This document shows positions 1 through 9,129 of a stretch of 64,000 nt of DNA, in pieces. Source of the DNA: Rhodopirellula europaea 6C (GTDB lineage: Bacteria > Planctomycetota > Planctomycetia > Pirellulales > Pirellulaceae). The notes beneath the pieces are model-generated. The model ran no database searches. It saw nothing but the letters and a program-made list of their open reading frames with translations, and was not told the DNA's origin. The stretch lies in contig NZ_ANMO01000211.1 of NCBI RefSeq assembly GCF_000338295.1, positions 124,001 through 188,000 on the forward strand, read 5' to 3'. Every line of letters starts with the position of its first letter. Positions within the stretch are counted from its first letter, which is position 1. The translations under genes and the position numbers were made by a program.

Positions 1-1
1 G

Positions 2-811
2 ACCTACTATGCGAACATCTTCAACCCGGCTCGGATCAAACTGAATGCGATGCGGGCGGAGATGCCCAAGAAGCATTGGGCGACGATGCCCGAAACGGAG
101 TTGATCGATGATTTGGTTCGAAACGCTCCGACACGTGTCGAAACGATGATCCGGCATGCCGAAGGCGGTGTGTCGGCACGACCGTTCTTGCCCGAAGTCA
201 CAAGCGGCGAACCATCGCACTCCATCGCCCGCTTGCGAGATGCGGCGGCGGTTTGCCAGGGATGCGACTTGCATGGACCCGCCACGCAGACCGTGTTCGG
301 CGTGGGCAATCCAAACGCAAAATTGGTGCTGGTGGGCGAGCAGCCTGGCGATCGCGAAGATTTGGCAGGCGAACCGTTTGTTGGACCTGCCGGTCAGTTG
401 CTTCGCGAGACGCTGAGCGAGGTTGGGTTGGATCCGGCGGAGCTCTACATCACGAATTCAGTCAAACACTTCAAATTCAAACCGACCGGCAAGCGTCGGC
501 TGCACGTCAAACCTGCAGCCAGAGAAGTCGCAGCGTGTCGGCCTTGGTTGGAAGCCGAGCTGGACGTCATTCGGCCGAAAATGGTTGTGGCTCTTGGAGC
601 AACCGCGGCAGGAGTCTTGCTCGGTCCTGGATTTCGGCTGCTGAAGTCACGCGGTCAAGTGCAGCGTTCGGATCACGCCAAGTGGACGATCGCGACGTAT
701 CACCCATCCGCGATTTTGAGAGTGCCCAATGAGGCGACTCGCGAAACGATGCGGAAAGCGTTCCTCGAAGACCTGCATTTCGCGGCGGAGCATTACCGAA
801 TGCTACCGTGA
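2..811 (+). CDS. UdgX-type uracil-DNA glycosylase, C-terminal part (DUF4130 remnant plus UDG domain)
   Basis: The 5' end lies outside the window; the frame is open from base 2. The first residues ([17 protein letters not shown]) resemble the end of the DUF4130 domain that precedes the glycosylase in planctomycete and proteobacterial fusions. The uracil-DNA glycosylase domain follows, with the [20 protein letters not shown] active-site loop, a KRRLHVKP segment and a HPSAILR loop near the C-terminus. The KRRxH insertion is the hallmark of UdgX, where its histidine forms a covalent bond with the sugar at uracil sites. Family knowledge therefore predicts uracil excision coupled to covalent DNA capture. 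The neighbour at 825 is convergent, with a gap of only 13 bases. An ordinary family 4 or 5 UDG would lack the KRRxH insertion, so the UdgX call is fairly firm. Confidence 0.9.
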   Translation, partial: TYYANIFNPARIKLNAMRAEMPKKHWATMPETELIDDLVRNAPTRVETMIRHAEGGVSARPFLPEVTSGEPSHSIARLRDAAAVCQGCDLHGPATQTVFGVGNPNAKLVLVGEQPGDREDLAGEPFVGPAGQLLRETLSEVGLDPAELYITNSVKHFKFKPTGKRRLHVKPAAREVAACRPWLEAELDVIRPKMVVALGATAAGVLLGPGFRLLKSRGQVQRSDHAKWTIATYHPSAILRVPNEATRETMRKAFLEDLHFAAEHYRMLP

Positions 812-824
812 AGCTGTGTCGTGA

Positions 825-3503
825 CTAGAGAATTGCCAGCGGGTTACGTTTGGCTTCCAGAGTGCCGCGGGTCACGCCGACTCGATTCTCGGCCGATAAC
901 GATCGCCAAACGTCTTGGCCGGGGATCTCGCCCAACAGCAGACGGCGATACAAAGTCAGCATCGATTCCGCTTCTGTCTCGTTTTCGTTCAGCAATTCGA
1001 CTCGGAACGAACCGACACCGCGAGCGACCATGGTGCCGACAATTTCCGCTCCGCTTTGAGGCGTGGCGTTGAACAGAGTGTTTCGGCAAGCGATGTCGGC
1101 CTGCAACACGTGCAGTTTTCCCACGCGGTCTCGCAACTGCACAACATGCCGATCGCATGGACGACCACAATTGGTTTTGTTGGTGCCCGGTGACAACACG
1201 CTGCAGAACACACAGTGCTCCATATGGAACATTGGCATATGCTGGTGCAAAACCAGCTCCAACCATTCCGCTGGCATCGAGCTGACCAGTTGGTCCAATT
1301 GGTCGGCGTTCAAATCGTATGACGCGGTGACTCGCTGGACGCCTTGATCCATCAACCATTCTGCCGATCGGTGATTGGCAACGTTCAACGAAAAGTCGGC
1401 GATGGTTGGAATGCCCGCCTCGAGGCCCATCCGTACCGCCGCCAGATTGCGAGCCAGCAATCCCGCAGGAGCTTGTTTGAGGATCTGTTTCAGCAATCCC
1501 ATCTCGCCGGGCTTTTGAACTCGAAGCGACGCGATCCAAACATTCGCGTTGTGTTCCGCCCCCAAAGCAATCGCGGCTTTGTGATCGCGTGGATCGTGAA
1601 AATCAGCGTAGATTCGTTCTGCCGACGCGGCGATCGCACCGCGTACTTGATCGAGAGTCCGGCACAAAACGGACAGTTGCGGTGACGGCCAATCGGATTC
1701 CGCCTCTGTTTTCGCGATTGGACGTACCAAATCGCGCCCCGCCGACAAACGAACCGTTCGTCTTGGTGGTGCATGCAGTTGATCTTCGAGCTTCTCGACC
1801 AATTCGCGACGAAGTTGGTTCAGAACACCGAGCGGAACCATGGGGCCGCCACTCAGGTCGCTGGTCAATCGTCCCAAATGGAATGGAGAACCGCCGAGTC
1901 GACCAAGTTTGTCCGCCAAGACTTCATCGGTGATGGCATGCTTTTTCGCGACGGCCAAGTCATCTTCGCCGATGATGCTTTCGGTTGTCGCGTGGTCGCC
2001 GCTACCCAGCGTCGCGTGCACTTCGACTGGGCTTCCGACATGAGCCACAACGTGCAGATTGATGGGCCGCGTACGACGAGGCTTGCCGCCGAATGTCGCA
2101 GCCAAGCGTTTGTTCAGTTGAGGATCATCGTTCTTAAAAACCGTCGCGCCGATTTCAATTCGCGAAAAATCGATCTCGTCTCGGCCGAAGCCAATCCAAA
2201 CGGTTTGATTGGTTTCGACTTTCTTGAGCTTGTCACCGGATGCTTGGCCTTCTGCCTGTTGTCGCTGGCGGGCAAGTTCCCAAGGACTCAGTGAAGATTG
2301 TTCTGATAGCTTTGACTCAGTTTTTTGACGTGGGCTTCCTGCAGATTCACTGTCGATTCGCAGCGAGTAAATTCGGCCGCCTTGGTGGTTGTCAGCGAAA
2401 CCACTGTCGAAAGTTTGCGTGCTGTTGGGATCGACCGCGGACTCAATCGCCAATCCATCGCCGAGTGCGACTCCGGCTTGCACATCGACCAAAATTGAAT
2501 CGCGACCGATGGCACGGATCTCGCCGAGCACGATGCCTTGTTTGGCGGATCGGATGCCAGGCACCAACCGTTTATGGTCGTTGCCTTCGAGCCATCCCGG
2601 TGTGAAGCCACGAGAGAACGACAGTTCCATTTCATGACGAGCGTCGTCGCCGAGGTTCACGGCGCCGTCCGCGATGGCTTGGTCAATCGCTCGGCGATAG
2701 TGGCCGGTAATGTTGGCGACGTACTCGGGTGTTTTCAGACGGCCTTCGATCTTGAGGCTGTTGACGCCCGCGTCGATCATGTCCGGGATCGCGGCGTAAC
2801 CTGCCAAATCCTGCGGGCTGAGCAGGTAGCGAACATTGCCGAGTTCCTGATCGATTCCGTCGCACACCAAGTCATACGGCAACCGGCAGGCTTGAGCGCA
2901 TTGCCCGCGGTTCGCACTGCGTCCGCCAAGAGACTCGCTGGTCAAACACTGGCCGCTGTAGGCAACACACAGCGCTCCGTGAATGAAGGCCTCGATTGGC
3001 ATGTCCGTCTTGGAACGGATTTGTTTGATTTCACCAATCGATAATTCGCGAGCTACCACCACGCGAGACAACCCGAGCGATTCCGCCGCTTCGATGGTCT
3101 CGGAGCTGGTCAAACTCATTTGAGTCGATGCGTGAATTTCCAACTCGGGACAAATCGCTTTGACGATTCGAGCGACACCGAAGTCTTGAACCAAAACGGC
3201 GTCGACACCGGCACTGGCAATCGCGTCGACCACTTCGACCAAATCGTTCAGTTCATCGGGGAAGACCAGCGTGTTGAGCGTCACGTAGCCACGGACACCG
3301 CGAAGATGCAGTTTGCCCATCAATGAAGAGAGATCATTGACACCGAAGTTGGCCGCGCGATGACGAGCGTTGAAGCCTCGATCAAGACCGAAGTAAATGG
3401 CGTCCGCACCGTTTTCAATCGCGGCGTGAACACAGTCCCAATTGCCGGCGGGAGCGAGCAATTCGGGGGCGGAAGCGGTGGGTGGCAAAGCGGATTCGAT
3501 CAT
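825..3503 (-). CDS. Peptidase U32 family protein (RlhA/YdcP-like, with DUF3656-type C-terminal region)
   Basis: This is an 892-residue protein if translation starts at the ATG at 3503; an ATG at 3527 would add eight residues. The N-terminus (PELLAPAGNWDCVHAAIENG, GADAIYFGL) is the typical TIM-barrel start of U32 proteins. The signature EAFIHGALCVAYSGQC and a cysteine cluster ending GQCAQACR fall at about residues 175-215. In well-studied members such as RlhA these cysteines hold an iron-sulfur cluster used to hydroxylate 23S rRNA C2501; the old name collagenase reflects earlier annotation. A long C-terminal half matches the larger DUF3656-containing subgroup and carries a second cysteine-rich patch (HCVFCSVLSPGTNKTNCGRPC). 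No partner gene is adjacent. RNA modification is inferred from the family. Confidence 0.88.
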   Translation of the reverse strand: MIESALPPTASAPELLAPAGNWDCVHAAIENGADAIYFGLDRGFNARHRAANFGVNDLSSLMGKLHLRGVRGYVTLNTLVFPDELNDLVEVVDAIASAGVDAVLVQDFGVARIVKAICPELEIHASTQMSLTSSETIEAAESLGLSRVVVARELSIGEIKQIRSKTDMPIEAFIHGALCVAYSGQCLTSESLGGRSANRGQCAQACRLPYDLVCDGIDQELGNVRYLLSPQDLAGYAAIPDMIDAGVNSLKIEGRLKTPEYVANITGHYRRAIDQAIADGAVNLGDDARHEMELSFSRGFTPGWLEGNDHKRLVPGIRSAKQGIVLGEIRAIGRDSILVDVQAGVALGDGLAIESAVDPNSTQTFDSGFADNHQGGRIYSLRIDSESAGSPRQKTESKLSEQSSLSPWELARQRQQAEGQASGDKLKKVETNQTVWIGFGRDEIDFSRIEIGATVFKNDDPQLNKRLAATFGGKPRRTRPINLHVVAHVGSPVEVHATLGSGDHATTESIIGEDDLAVAKKHAITDEVLADKLGRLGGSPFHLGRLTSDLSGGPMVPLGVLNQLRRELVEKLEDQLHAPPRRTVRLSAGRDLVRPIAKTEAESDWPSPQLSVLCRTLDQVRGAIAASAERIYADFHDPRDHKAAIALGAEHNANVWIASLRVQKPGEMGLLKQILKQAPAGLLARNLAAVRMGLEAGIPTIADFSLNVANHRSAEWLMDQGVQRVTASYDLNADQLDQLVSSMPAEWLELVLHQHMPMFHMEHCVFCSVLSPGTNKTNCGRPCDRHVVQLRDRVGKLHVLQADIACRNTLFNATPQSGAEIVGTMVARGVGSFRVELLNENETEAESMLTLYRRLLLGEIPGQDVWRSLSAENRVGVTRGTLEAKRNPLAIL

Positions 3504-3731
3504 GGATGAGAGTGTAACCGAACACACCGAAATACCAGACCAGAATTGGTGCTGAATGGTGTCCGACCGGGATCAGTTCGCCGGCGAAAGACGTCGGCCG
3601 CAGCTGCAGACGGGCTGGTCGCTCGACTCGCGCCGATTGCTCACGCAGAATCAACCTGCGAAGCGGGTCACGGAGCGATCGTCGATCAGGCGAAGAGGGA
3701 CTTCGCGGGATAAACGCGAAGGGGAAACGAA

Positions 3732-3761
3732 AAAGCCCCGGTCGCGGGAGACCGGGGCTTT
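3732..3761 (-). terminator. Strong hairpin terminator (possibly bidirectional)
   Basis: A perfect 12-bp stem (3732-3743 with 3750-3761) encloses a 6-base loop. On the minus strand it is followed by a broken T-tract (CTTTTTCGTTT), so it best terminates the small gene at 3843-4067. A bidirectional role with the U32 region is possible. Confidence 0.8.
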
Positions 3762-3842
3762 CTGGGTCGTTCGTTGTGGGAGTCGATGGTTGCGAGCGTC
3801 TCGCCTCTATCCGGGCGGGCTGGCATTTTCGATCGGTCGAAC

Positions 3843-4067
3843 TTATTCGCGAGGGCGGATCGCGCCCGTCAAACCGCTGTAATCAACGCGGTCAGTCGTG
3901 TGCCAGAGAGGCTGGCCCAATTCAACACGACGACGCAGCACTTCGATCTTCTCTTGGCTGCCTGCAGGTGCATCCGTCGCAGTGAACATCTCATCTTCGT
4001 TTGGCACGAAATCTTCATCGTGGCCGTAACGCAAGATTGCTTCGAATACGTTTTTGCAATGAGTCAT
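3843..4067 (-). CDS. Short conserved-looking protein of unknown function (74 aa)
   Basis: A 74-residue open frame starts with ATG at 4067 and ends about 80 bases before the strong terminator at 3732-3761 on the same strand. The protein (MTHCKNVFEAILRYG, EKIEVLRRRVELGQPLWH, ending RVDYSGLTGAIRPRE) has a balanced, acidic-then-basic composition unlike a chance reading frame. I recognise the C-terminal LGQPLWH...DRVDYSGL...RPR style from short planctomycete hypothetical proteins, but that is memory and not a search. There is no signal peptide or membrane segment, and one cysteine at position 4. The gene stands alone, divergent from yjbQ. No function can be offered. Confidence 0.65.
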   Translation of the reverse strand: MTHCKNVFEAILRYGHDEDFVPNEDEMFTATDAPAGSQEKIEVLRRRVELGQPLWHTTDRVDYSGLTGAIRPRE

Positions 4068-4539
4068 ACTATTCCGATTTTCTTCAGGGGGTCAGGAGCC
4101 ATCCAAGCGACCTGGACACCGCGTACAAACAGTCGCCTTCAACCAAGTCCATTCGCTGAAAGCATTTCACACGAAGGGATTATTCGTGTGGAACGGCGTG
4201 GGTCAAGAAAATTCTGGAGGGGGCTTGCTCTTCCCAGCCTTTCCGGCGTGTCCCGCGACGATCATCCATGACCCTAACGAAGAGGTCGGGTTTGCCGGTC
4301 GCGAATCAATCGACTTTCCGGCTAGCGAATTATGAAGGTTTCAAGGGGGTTATCCCCAACCTAACAACTGCATGAAGGTTTCAAGAAGGCACTTGAACGG
4401 GTTGTTATGAAACCGGTTCCGTCGTCAGAATGAAGCGTTCCCGCGTTTCACGGCTCAGCAACGGTACAAACGTCACCACTCAAATGAGCCGCAAAAAAGT
4501 TTCAGAATATTTCTCTTCTTCCTCTTGGTAGCTTCCCAA
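4068..4539. other. Intergenic region between divergent genes, with a 14-bp direct repeat
   Basis: These 472 bases separate the divergent 74-aa gene and yjbQ, so promoters for both are expected here. I see no convincing reading frame. The only structure found is a 14-base direct repeat at 4332-4345 and 4372-4385, followed by a small inverted repeat (TTCAAGAAGGCACTTGAA). Confidence 0.5.
4332..4385. repeat. Pair of 14-bp direct repeats 40 bp apart
   Basis: The word ATGAAGGTTTCAAG occurs at 4332-4345 and again at 4372-4385, exactly 40 bases apart (about four helical turns). The position 155-210 bases upstream of yjbQ suits a regulator binding site, but no regulator is identified. Confidence 0.45.
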
Positions 4540-4974
4540 ATGTCGTACTGGATGCAGCGTGAACTGACAATTCCAGCCGTTCGTCGTGGCTTTCACCTGA
4601 TCACGCGGCCGATTCTACAAGCCATTCCCGAGCTGGCCGAGATCGAAATGGGGTTGTTGCACGTCTTCATCCAGCACACCAGTGCATCGTTGACGATCAA
4701 CGAAAACGCCGACCCCGATGTGCGAGTGGATTTCGAGACGGCGATGAACCACGCGGTGCCCGAATCGCTTCCCTATGTTCACACCCTGGAGGGACCCGAT
4801 GACATGCCGGCTCACGTAAAAGCCTCGATGATGGGCAGCAGTGTCAGCGTTCCAGTGAAGGACGGACGCTTGAACGTGGGGACTTGGCAGGGAATCTACC
4901 TGTGCGAGCACCGGGATCGAGCTTCCTCGCGGCATCTCGTCCTGACATTGCAGGGCAAGCGGTCCGACACTTGA
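4540..4974 (+). CDS. YjbQ/UPF0047 family protein
   Basis: This 144-residue protein starts at ATG 4540; an in-frame TTG at 4525 is less likely because family members begin at the equivalent of MSYWMQRELTI. The family core is clear: LLHVFIQHTSASLTINENADPDVRVDFE near the middle and GTWQGIYLCEHRD near the C-terminus. The UPF0047 fold is a small beta-barrel trimer, and some members show weak thiamine-phosphate synthase activity in vitro; the real role is unsettled. The gene is monocistronic by spacing. Family assignment is firm, function is not. Confidence 0.92.
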   Translation: MSYWMQRELTIPAVRRGFHLITRPILQAIPELAEIEMGLLHVFIQHTSASLTINENADPDVRVDFETAMNHAVPESLPYVHTLEGPDDMPAHVKASMMGSSVSVPVKDGRLNVGTWQGIYLCEHRDRASSRHLVLTLQGKRSDT

Positions 4975-5139
4975 GCGGTGGGCGGGACAATTGCCACGGT
5001 TGGTCGGTTACCTGAGGCATTGTCTACCGGAGGCATCGTACGCTGTTCGGATCGGGCAAGCTGTAACCTTCCGAGATATCAAACGCTCAGGCAATCGGCA
5101 TCTGATCATTCGATTCTCGGTCGCCTCGCGAGGGTGGCT

Positions 5140-5526
5140 TCAATTGGATTCAGTGGCGAATTCTTGTAGTTCTTCCAGCGAAGCGAATTCGAGTGCCGAG
5201 ATGTGGGTCGCCTCGAGGTGAACTTTCGGCGCCATCCCCGCATCGTAAGCTTCTTTCCAGCGAGCGGCGCACAGGCACCAACGATCGCCAGGTTTTAGCC
5301 CGGGAAATTCGTACATCGGCATGGGTGTGCTGAGATCGTTCCCGCGTGCTCGGCTGAATTTTAGGAAATCAGCGGTCATCTCGGCACAAACGACGTGCAA
5401 TCCGACATCCTGCCCGCCGGTGTTGCAGCAGCCGTCGCGATAGAAGCCAGTCATTGGCTCCGTGCTGCAAACCGCCAGATCGGATCCCAAGACATTTTTC
5501 GCGTTGGAGCGTTTGGGTGTGGCCAT
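5140..5526 (-). CDS. DUF2237 family protein
   Basis: This 128-residue soluble protein carries the DUF2237 pattern: NVLGSDLAVCSTEPMTGFYRDGCC near the start, then HVVCAEMT, FLKFSRARGNDLSTP and FPGLKPGDRWCLCAARW. Cysteines at positions 20, 33, 34, 47, 84 and 86 and several Asp and His residues are those typically conserved. Length fits the family (about 120-130 residues). Function is unknown; the cysteine pattern suggests metal or redox chemistry, which is inference. The gene is convergent with yjbQ and shares no obvious operon. Confidence 0.9.
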   Translation of the reverse strand: MATPKRSNAKNVLGSDLAVCSTEPMTGFYRDGCCNTGGQDVGLHVVCAEMTADFLKFSRARGNDLSTPMPMYEFPGLKPGDRWCLCAARWKEAYDAGMAPKVHLEATHISALEFASLEELQEFATESN

Positions 5527-6166
5527 GAAATGAATCCGTCAGGATGAAATTGGTGAGACAGCAATCGCGTAGCGTTCCACCGCAATCGTGTCGCTCAAAT
5601 CGGTTTCGATCAAGGGACGCTGATCAGAACGTTTGAGTTCCCCAAATGATGTTTGAACCGAACTCGCTACAAATCAGGTCGGATCAGCGGAAGCGAACGA
5701 GTTTACCGATTGGGGGATGTGTCTGCAGAGTGCCGTCCCGTTCAGTCAAGTTGAATCGAAATGGCAAAGCGTTCCGGTTGCAACGCTCCTAGCAGTCGAT
5801 CGTATTCTTCGCTGAATCCGGCGCGACTTAGCCACCAATTGAGGGATTGCTACGTGGAAAGGAGTCCACCACTGACGATTCGAGTTGCGGAAGGAAGATC
5901 AAACCGAGCGATCGGTCTGGTCAACCAACTTCTCTCAATTCAGGTCCACCGTATTGAACATTCGGCTGGGGTGTCGAGCGAAACCATTTGCTCAACTGAT
6001 TGAGATCGAACTGACACCTCGTGAGTGCCTCCCAGCTGTTTGGGCCGGCAACTACTGGTCCAACTTGACTGTCATTTCGATCTTGGTCGGTCGCCTCTGT
6101 GGAAGACCCGATTTCGGCTAGGGCAGTTGCAATGAAGCACATTAGCGCACGCAGAAGGAGTCAGCG
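5527..6166 (+). other. Long leader/intergenic region upstream of the BBP7-type gene
   Basis: These 640 bases lie between the DUF2237 gene start and the start of the large outer-membrane gene. Short open frames here have compositions typical of noise. The only feature I can support is the ribosome-binding site AAGGAG at about 6155-6160, correctly spaced for the ATG at 6167. The region probably holds the promoter of that gene and perhaps a long leader. Confidence 0.5.
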
Positions 6167-8206
6167 ATGAAATTCAACGTCTTGCGAGCTGTCGCAGCCA
6201 CCCTTTCCATGGGTGTTTGCACGATCGCCTCGGCACAGTACGGACCTGGTCAATACGGCGGACAACCCTACGCTGGTCCAACCAGCCAACTAGGAGTTCC
6301 TCAAACGCAAGCGGTTCAAACGTTTGGCGGAGGGAACTACCAACAACCCAACGCAGGCGGCTATCAAGCTCCCGCGAAGTGGAACAACTTCGGCAACCAA
6401 AACAACGGACCGCAATTGTTCCAACCCGCTTCGACGGGATACGACAACCAATTGCCGCCACCGGAATCCATTCCGACACCGGCTCCTTCCTACGGCGAAC
6501 AGTTGTCGGCTCCGATGCAACAACAGGCCGCTCCTGCTCAGCCAGCGCCGTCCTACGCCGCTCCTGCACCGCCCGCAACGGTGCACCAGCACTCCTCGCA
6601 TCAGCACTCGGCTGCTCCTGCTCAGCACTACTCGGCACCCGTTGAGTACAGCAGTGCTCCAGCCGGCGACTGTCAAACATGTGCTCAACCCAGCCCGTAC
6701 ATTCAAGCAGCTTCGCAACCTTGGGAAGGCGCTTCGTACGCCGCTCAATCTTGTGGCATGCCATCAGCCGCTCCCGTGCGGGCACCTTTGTTCCCATGGT
6801 TCGGTTCGTTTGACCTGTTGTTCTTCAACATGGACACAAACGGAAAAGACCGGAACATCGTTTCGCGATACGACAACGCCGATCCAACTCGGCCGTACTT
6901 GCCGCTGATGGGCATTGGTTCGATCGAGCCCGATAGCTCGCTCGGTTACAGCCTCAGCTTCGGTCGCTACATCGGATGTGGTCAATACGGTTTGGGCGTG
7001 ACGTACTTCAACTGGAATCCAGATTCCGAGATGTACAACTCGCCGGTGTACACGGCGGAAGACTCGATTCCAGATGGCGGTGGTGGTGGTGCTCTGCGTG
7101 CTTCGGGCATGCCTCAGTACAATGGCGCTGTCATGAACTACCTGTATGACAACGGTGGTGGAACGTACAACGGCCTCGACATCGATGGATCGGGTGCCTA
7201 CGTCGATACCGGTGCTGACTATGCAAGCGTTTACGACATCATCGACGGTCGCGCAGGCCAAGGAGCCTTGAACGGTGCGGACGGTACTGCAGGAACGGCT
7301 GATGATGATTTGAACGCTGCTCCGGGTGGTGCAGGAACGAGCTCATACGCAGAAGCGACTCAGTTCCGTGCTCGTCGCGATGTCGACGTTCAAGGCCTGG
7401 AAGTCAACCTGTTCAGCTTCGGTTTGATGGGAGCTCAACGTGCTTCGGCCGCGTCTTGCGGAACCGGCATGGGAATGGGCCACAGGCTGAAGAGCTTCAT
7501 GGGAATGGGCGGATATGGCGGAGTTGGCGGTTACGGCGGAGCCAACTACGGCGGCTATGGCAGCTGCAATACCGGTGCATGCCCACCACAACAATTTGCC
7601 CCTTGTGGACCACGTTACGGATTCGGCGGAGCAGCCGGACCCTTGGTTCGTCCTTGCAACGGCAAAGTCCAAGTCGTGACCAGCCACGGTCTTCGTTGGT
7701 TCCAGTTCAAAGACAGCGTCGACTACGCCTACGATGTTGACGGACGAGCTGGTTACACGATGAACGACATCTACGACACGACCTCGACCGAGAACGATTT
7801 GTTCGGCTACCAGTTCGGCAGCCAACTGATCTACTGCTTGGGAAGCCGCGTCAACTTGAACGTGGGTGGTAAGTTCGGTGTTTACGGAAACCAAGCTGAG
7901 TTCCGTCATCGTTTGGGTACCCAAGACACGGCCGCGTCGCTCGCCGCAATGCCTGACCAAATGATCGACTACAACACCAGCGACACTGTGTTGTCGACTT
8001 TGGGTGAGTTTGATCTGGGCCTCGGCGTCCGCGTCAGCAACTGCTGGACGGTTCGCGGTGGCTACCGAGTTCTCGGTGCAACCGGCTTGGCCATCGCTGA
8101 CAACTACTCGCGTGACTACAGCTCGGTCGCCTCGGCCAGTGCCTTGCACGCCGACAGCAGCCTGTTGCTCCACGGAGCCTACGTCGGAGCAAACTTCAAC
8201 TGGTGA
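6167..8206 (+). CDS. BBP7-type outer-membrane beta-barrel protein
   Basis: This 679-residue protein begins with a signal peptide (MKFNVLRAVAATLSMGV..., cleavage after IASA at about residue 23). A low-complexity stretch rich in Gln, Pro, Ala, Tyr and His follows to about residue 185, including HQHSSHQHS. From about residue 205 the pattern LFPWFGSFDLLFFNMDTNGKDRNIV followed by alternating aromatic and polar strands, ending HGAYVGANFNW, matches the planctomycete BBP7 barrel family: a terminal aromatic residue and even strands. A Gly/Met/Tyr-rich insertion (residues 445-490) interrupts it. The start is supported by AAGGAG seven bases upstream. An outer-membrane location and porin or structural role are inferred. 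A good terminator follows at 8261. Confidence 0.82.
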   Translation: MKFNVLRAVAATLSMGVCTIASAQYGPGQYGGQPYAGPTSQLGVPQTQAVQTFGGGNYQQPNAGGYQAPAKWNNFGNQNNGPQLFQPASTGYDNQLPPPESIPTPAPSYGEQLSAPMQQQAAPAQPAPSYAAPAPPATVHQHSSHQHSAAPAQHYSAPVEYSSAPAGDCQTCAQPSPYIQAASQPWEGASYAAQSCGMPSAAPVRAPLFPWFGSFDLLFFNMDTNGKDRNIVSRYDNADPTRPYLPLMGIGSIEPDSSLGYSLSFGRYIGCGQYGLGVTYFNWNPDSEMYNSPVYTAEDSIPDGGGGGALRASGMPQYNGAVMNYLYDNGGGTYNGLDIDGSGAYVDTGADYASVYDIIDGRAGQGALNGADGTAGTADDDLNAAPGGAGTSSYAEATQFRARRDVDVQGLEVNLFSFGLMGAQRASAASCGTGMGMGHRLKSFMGMGGYGGVGGYGGANYGGYGSCNTGACPPQQFAPCGPRYGFGGAAGPLVRPCNGKVQVVTSHGLRWFQFKDSVDYAYDVDGRAGYTMNDIYDTTSTENDLFGYQFGSQLIYCLGSRVNLNVGGKFGVYGNQAEFRHRLGTQDTAASLAAMPDQMIDYNTSDTVLSTLGEFDLGLGVRVSNCWTVRGGYRVLGATGLAIADNYSRDYSSVASASALHADSSLLLHGAYVGANFNW

Positions 8207-8260
8207 TCGTCAACGGCGTCCTGAGACGCTGAACGCAGACGCAACCATCTGAACCGCCAA

Positions 8261-8296
8261 ACGCCCTCGAATCGCTTTGATTCGGGGGCGTTTTTG
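8261..8296 (+). terminator. Rho-independent terminator of the BBP7-type gene
   Basis: A 13-bp stem with one G-T wobble (8261-8273 with 8279-8291) closes a 5-base loop and runs into five T residues. It lies 55 bases after the stop of the outer-membrane gene. Confidence 0.85.
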
Positions 8297-8423
8297 CGTT
8301 TGTGACTTCGGCGCGAACAACGGCGAACTATACTTGCGGGGCCCGTTTCAGCATTTTGGCCCTGGATATCGGGGCTGAAACCCTGCTCCGCTTCTCTCGC
8401 ATTTCTGCCGGACGACCCAACAC

Positions 8424-9008
8424 GTGACCAAGGTTCTTTTGACGGCTTTCGAGCCCTACGACCGCTGGCCGGACAATTCGAGCTGGATGAGTCTGATGGA
8501 ACTGACCCATTGGTACGATGGGCCGGTGGAGCTGGTCACGCGGCGATATCCGGTGAATTTGCTGAAAATGAGCGAGCGGCTGCGTGCCGATCTGCAGGCT
8601 GGCTACGACTTGGCGATCCACTGCGGCCAAGCCCCCGGTTCGACGGTAATGCGTCTGGAAACGGTCGGATTGAATCTGCGAACCGATGGCACCGAGATCT
8701 TGCCGGATGCCCCCGCCGCCTACCGGTCCGGATTACCGCTGGCCATTTCCGCCCAAAAAATTCGCGATGCCGGCATTCCCGCCGCGGTGTCTCATCACGC
8801 GGGTACTTATCTATGCAACGCCGCGTTGTATCTCAGTCACCACTATTCAGCGGCATTCAGCATGCGGACGCAGTCTGTGTTTGTGCACATGCCTCTGGCC
8901 CCAGCCCAGGTCGCTCGCGAAAATTCGGATGCACCCAGCATGAGCGTGCCGATGACCAGTGCCGCACTCGCGATTCTGATTCAGAGTCTGGTTGGATCGG
9001 CTACCTGA
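8424..9008 (+). CDS. pcp: Pyroglutamyl-peptidase I (peptidase C15)
   Basis: This 194-residue protein starts with GTG. It removes N-terminal pyroglutamate from peptides. The C15 order is clear: MTKVLLTAFEPYDRWPDN at the start (family T.FEPF), HCGQAPGSTVMRLETVGLN with the catalytic Glu at 79, HHAGTYLCNAALY with the catalytic Cys at 131, and VFVHMPLAP with the catalytic His at 155. Length is slightly below the common 200-215 residues. No in-frame ATG offers a better start. The gene stands alone between the outer-membrane gene and the LRR gene. It is likely a cytosolic enzyme of peptide salvage. Confidence 0.88.
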   Translation: MTKVLLTAFEPYDRWPDNSSWMSLMELTHWYDGPVELVTRRYPVNLLKMSERLRADLQAGYDLAIHCGQAPGSTVMRLETVGLNLRTDGTEILPDAPAAYRSGLPLAISAQKIRDAGIPAAVSHHAGTYLCNAALYLSHHYSAAFSMRTQSVFVHMPLAPAQVARENSDAPSMSVPMTSAALAILIQSLVGSAT

Positions 9009-9129
9009 CGAAAAACCGTCGTCGATCTGGCCCGTTGGCCATAGCGGGAGATGACGATTGTGGGGGGCAGCGACTATGATGGGTGACTTTGTAGCCCTCC
9101 ATCTTCCCCCACGGTTCAGCACATTCACC

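Noticed and set aside
7343-8173. 276-residue open frame on the minus strand
   Set aside because: Antisense to the BBP7-type gene, which has a signal peptide, ribosome-binding site and terminator.
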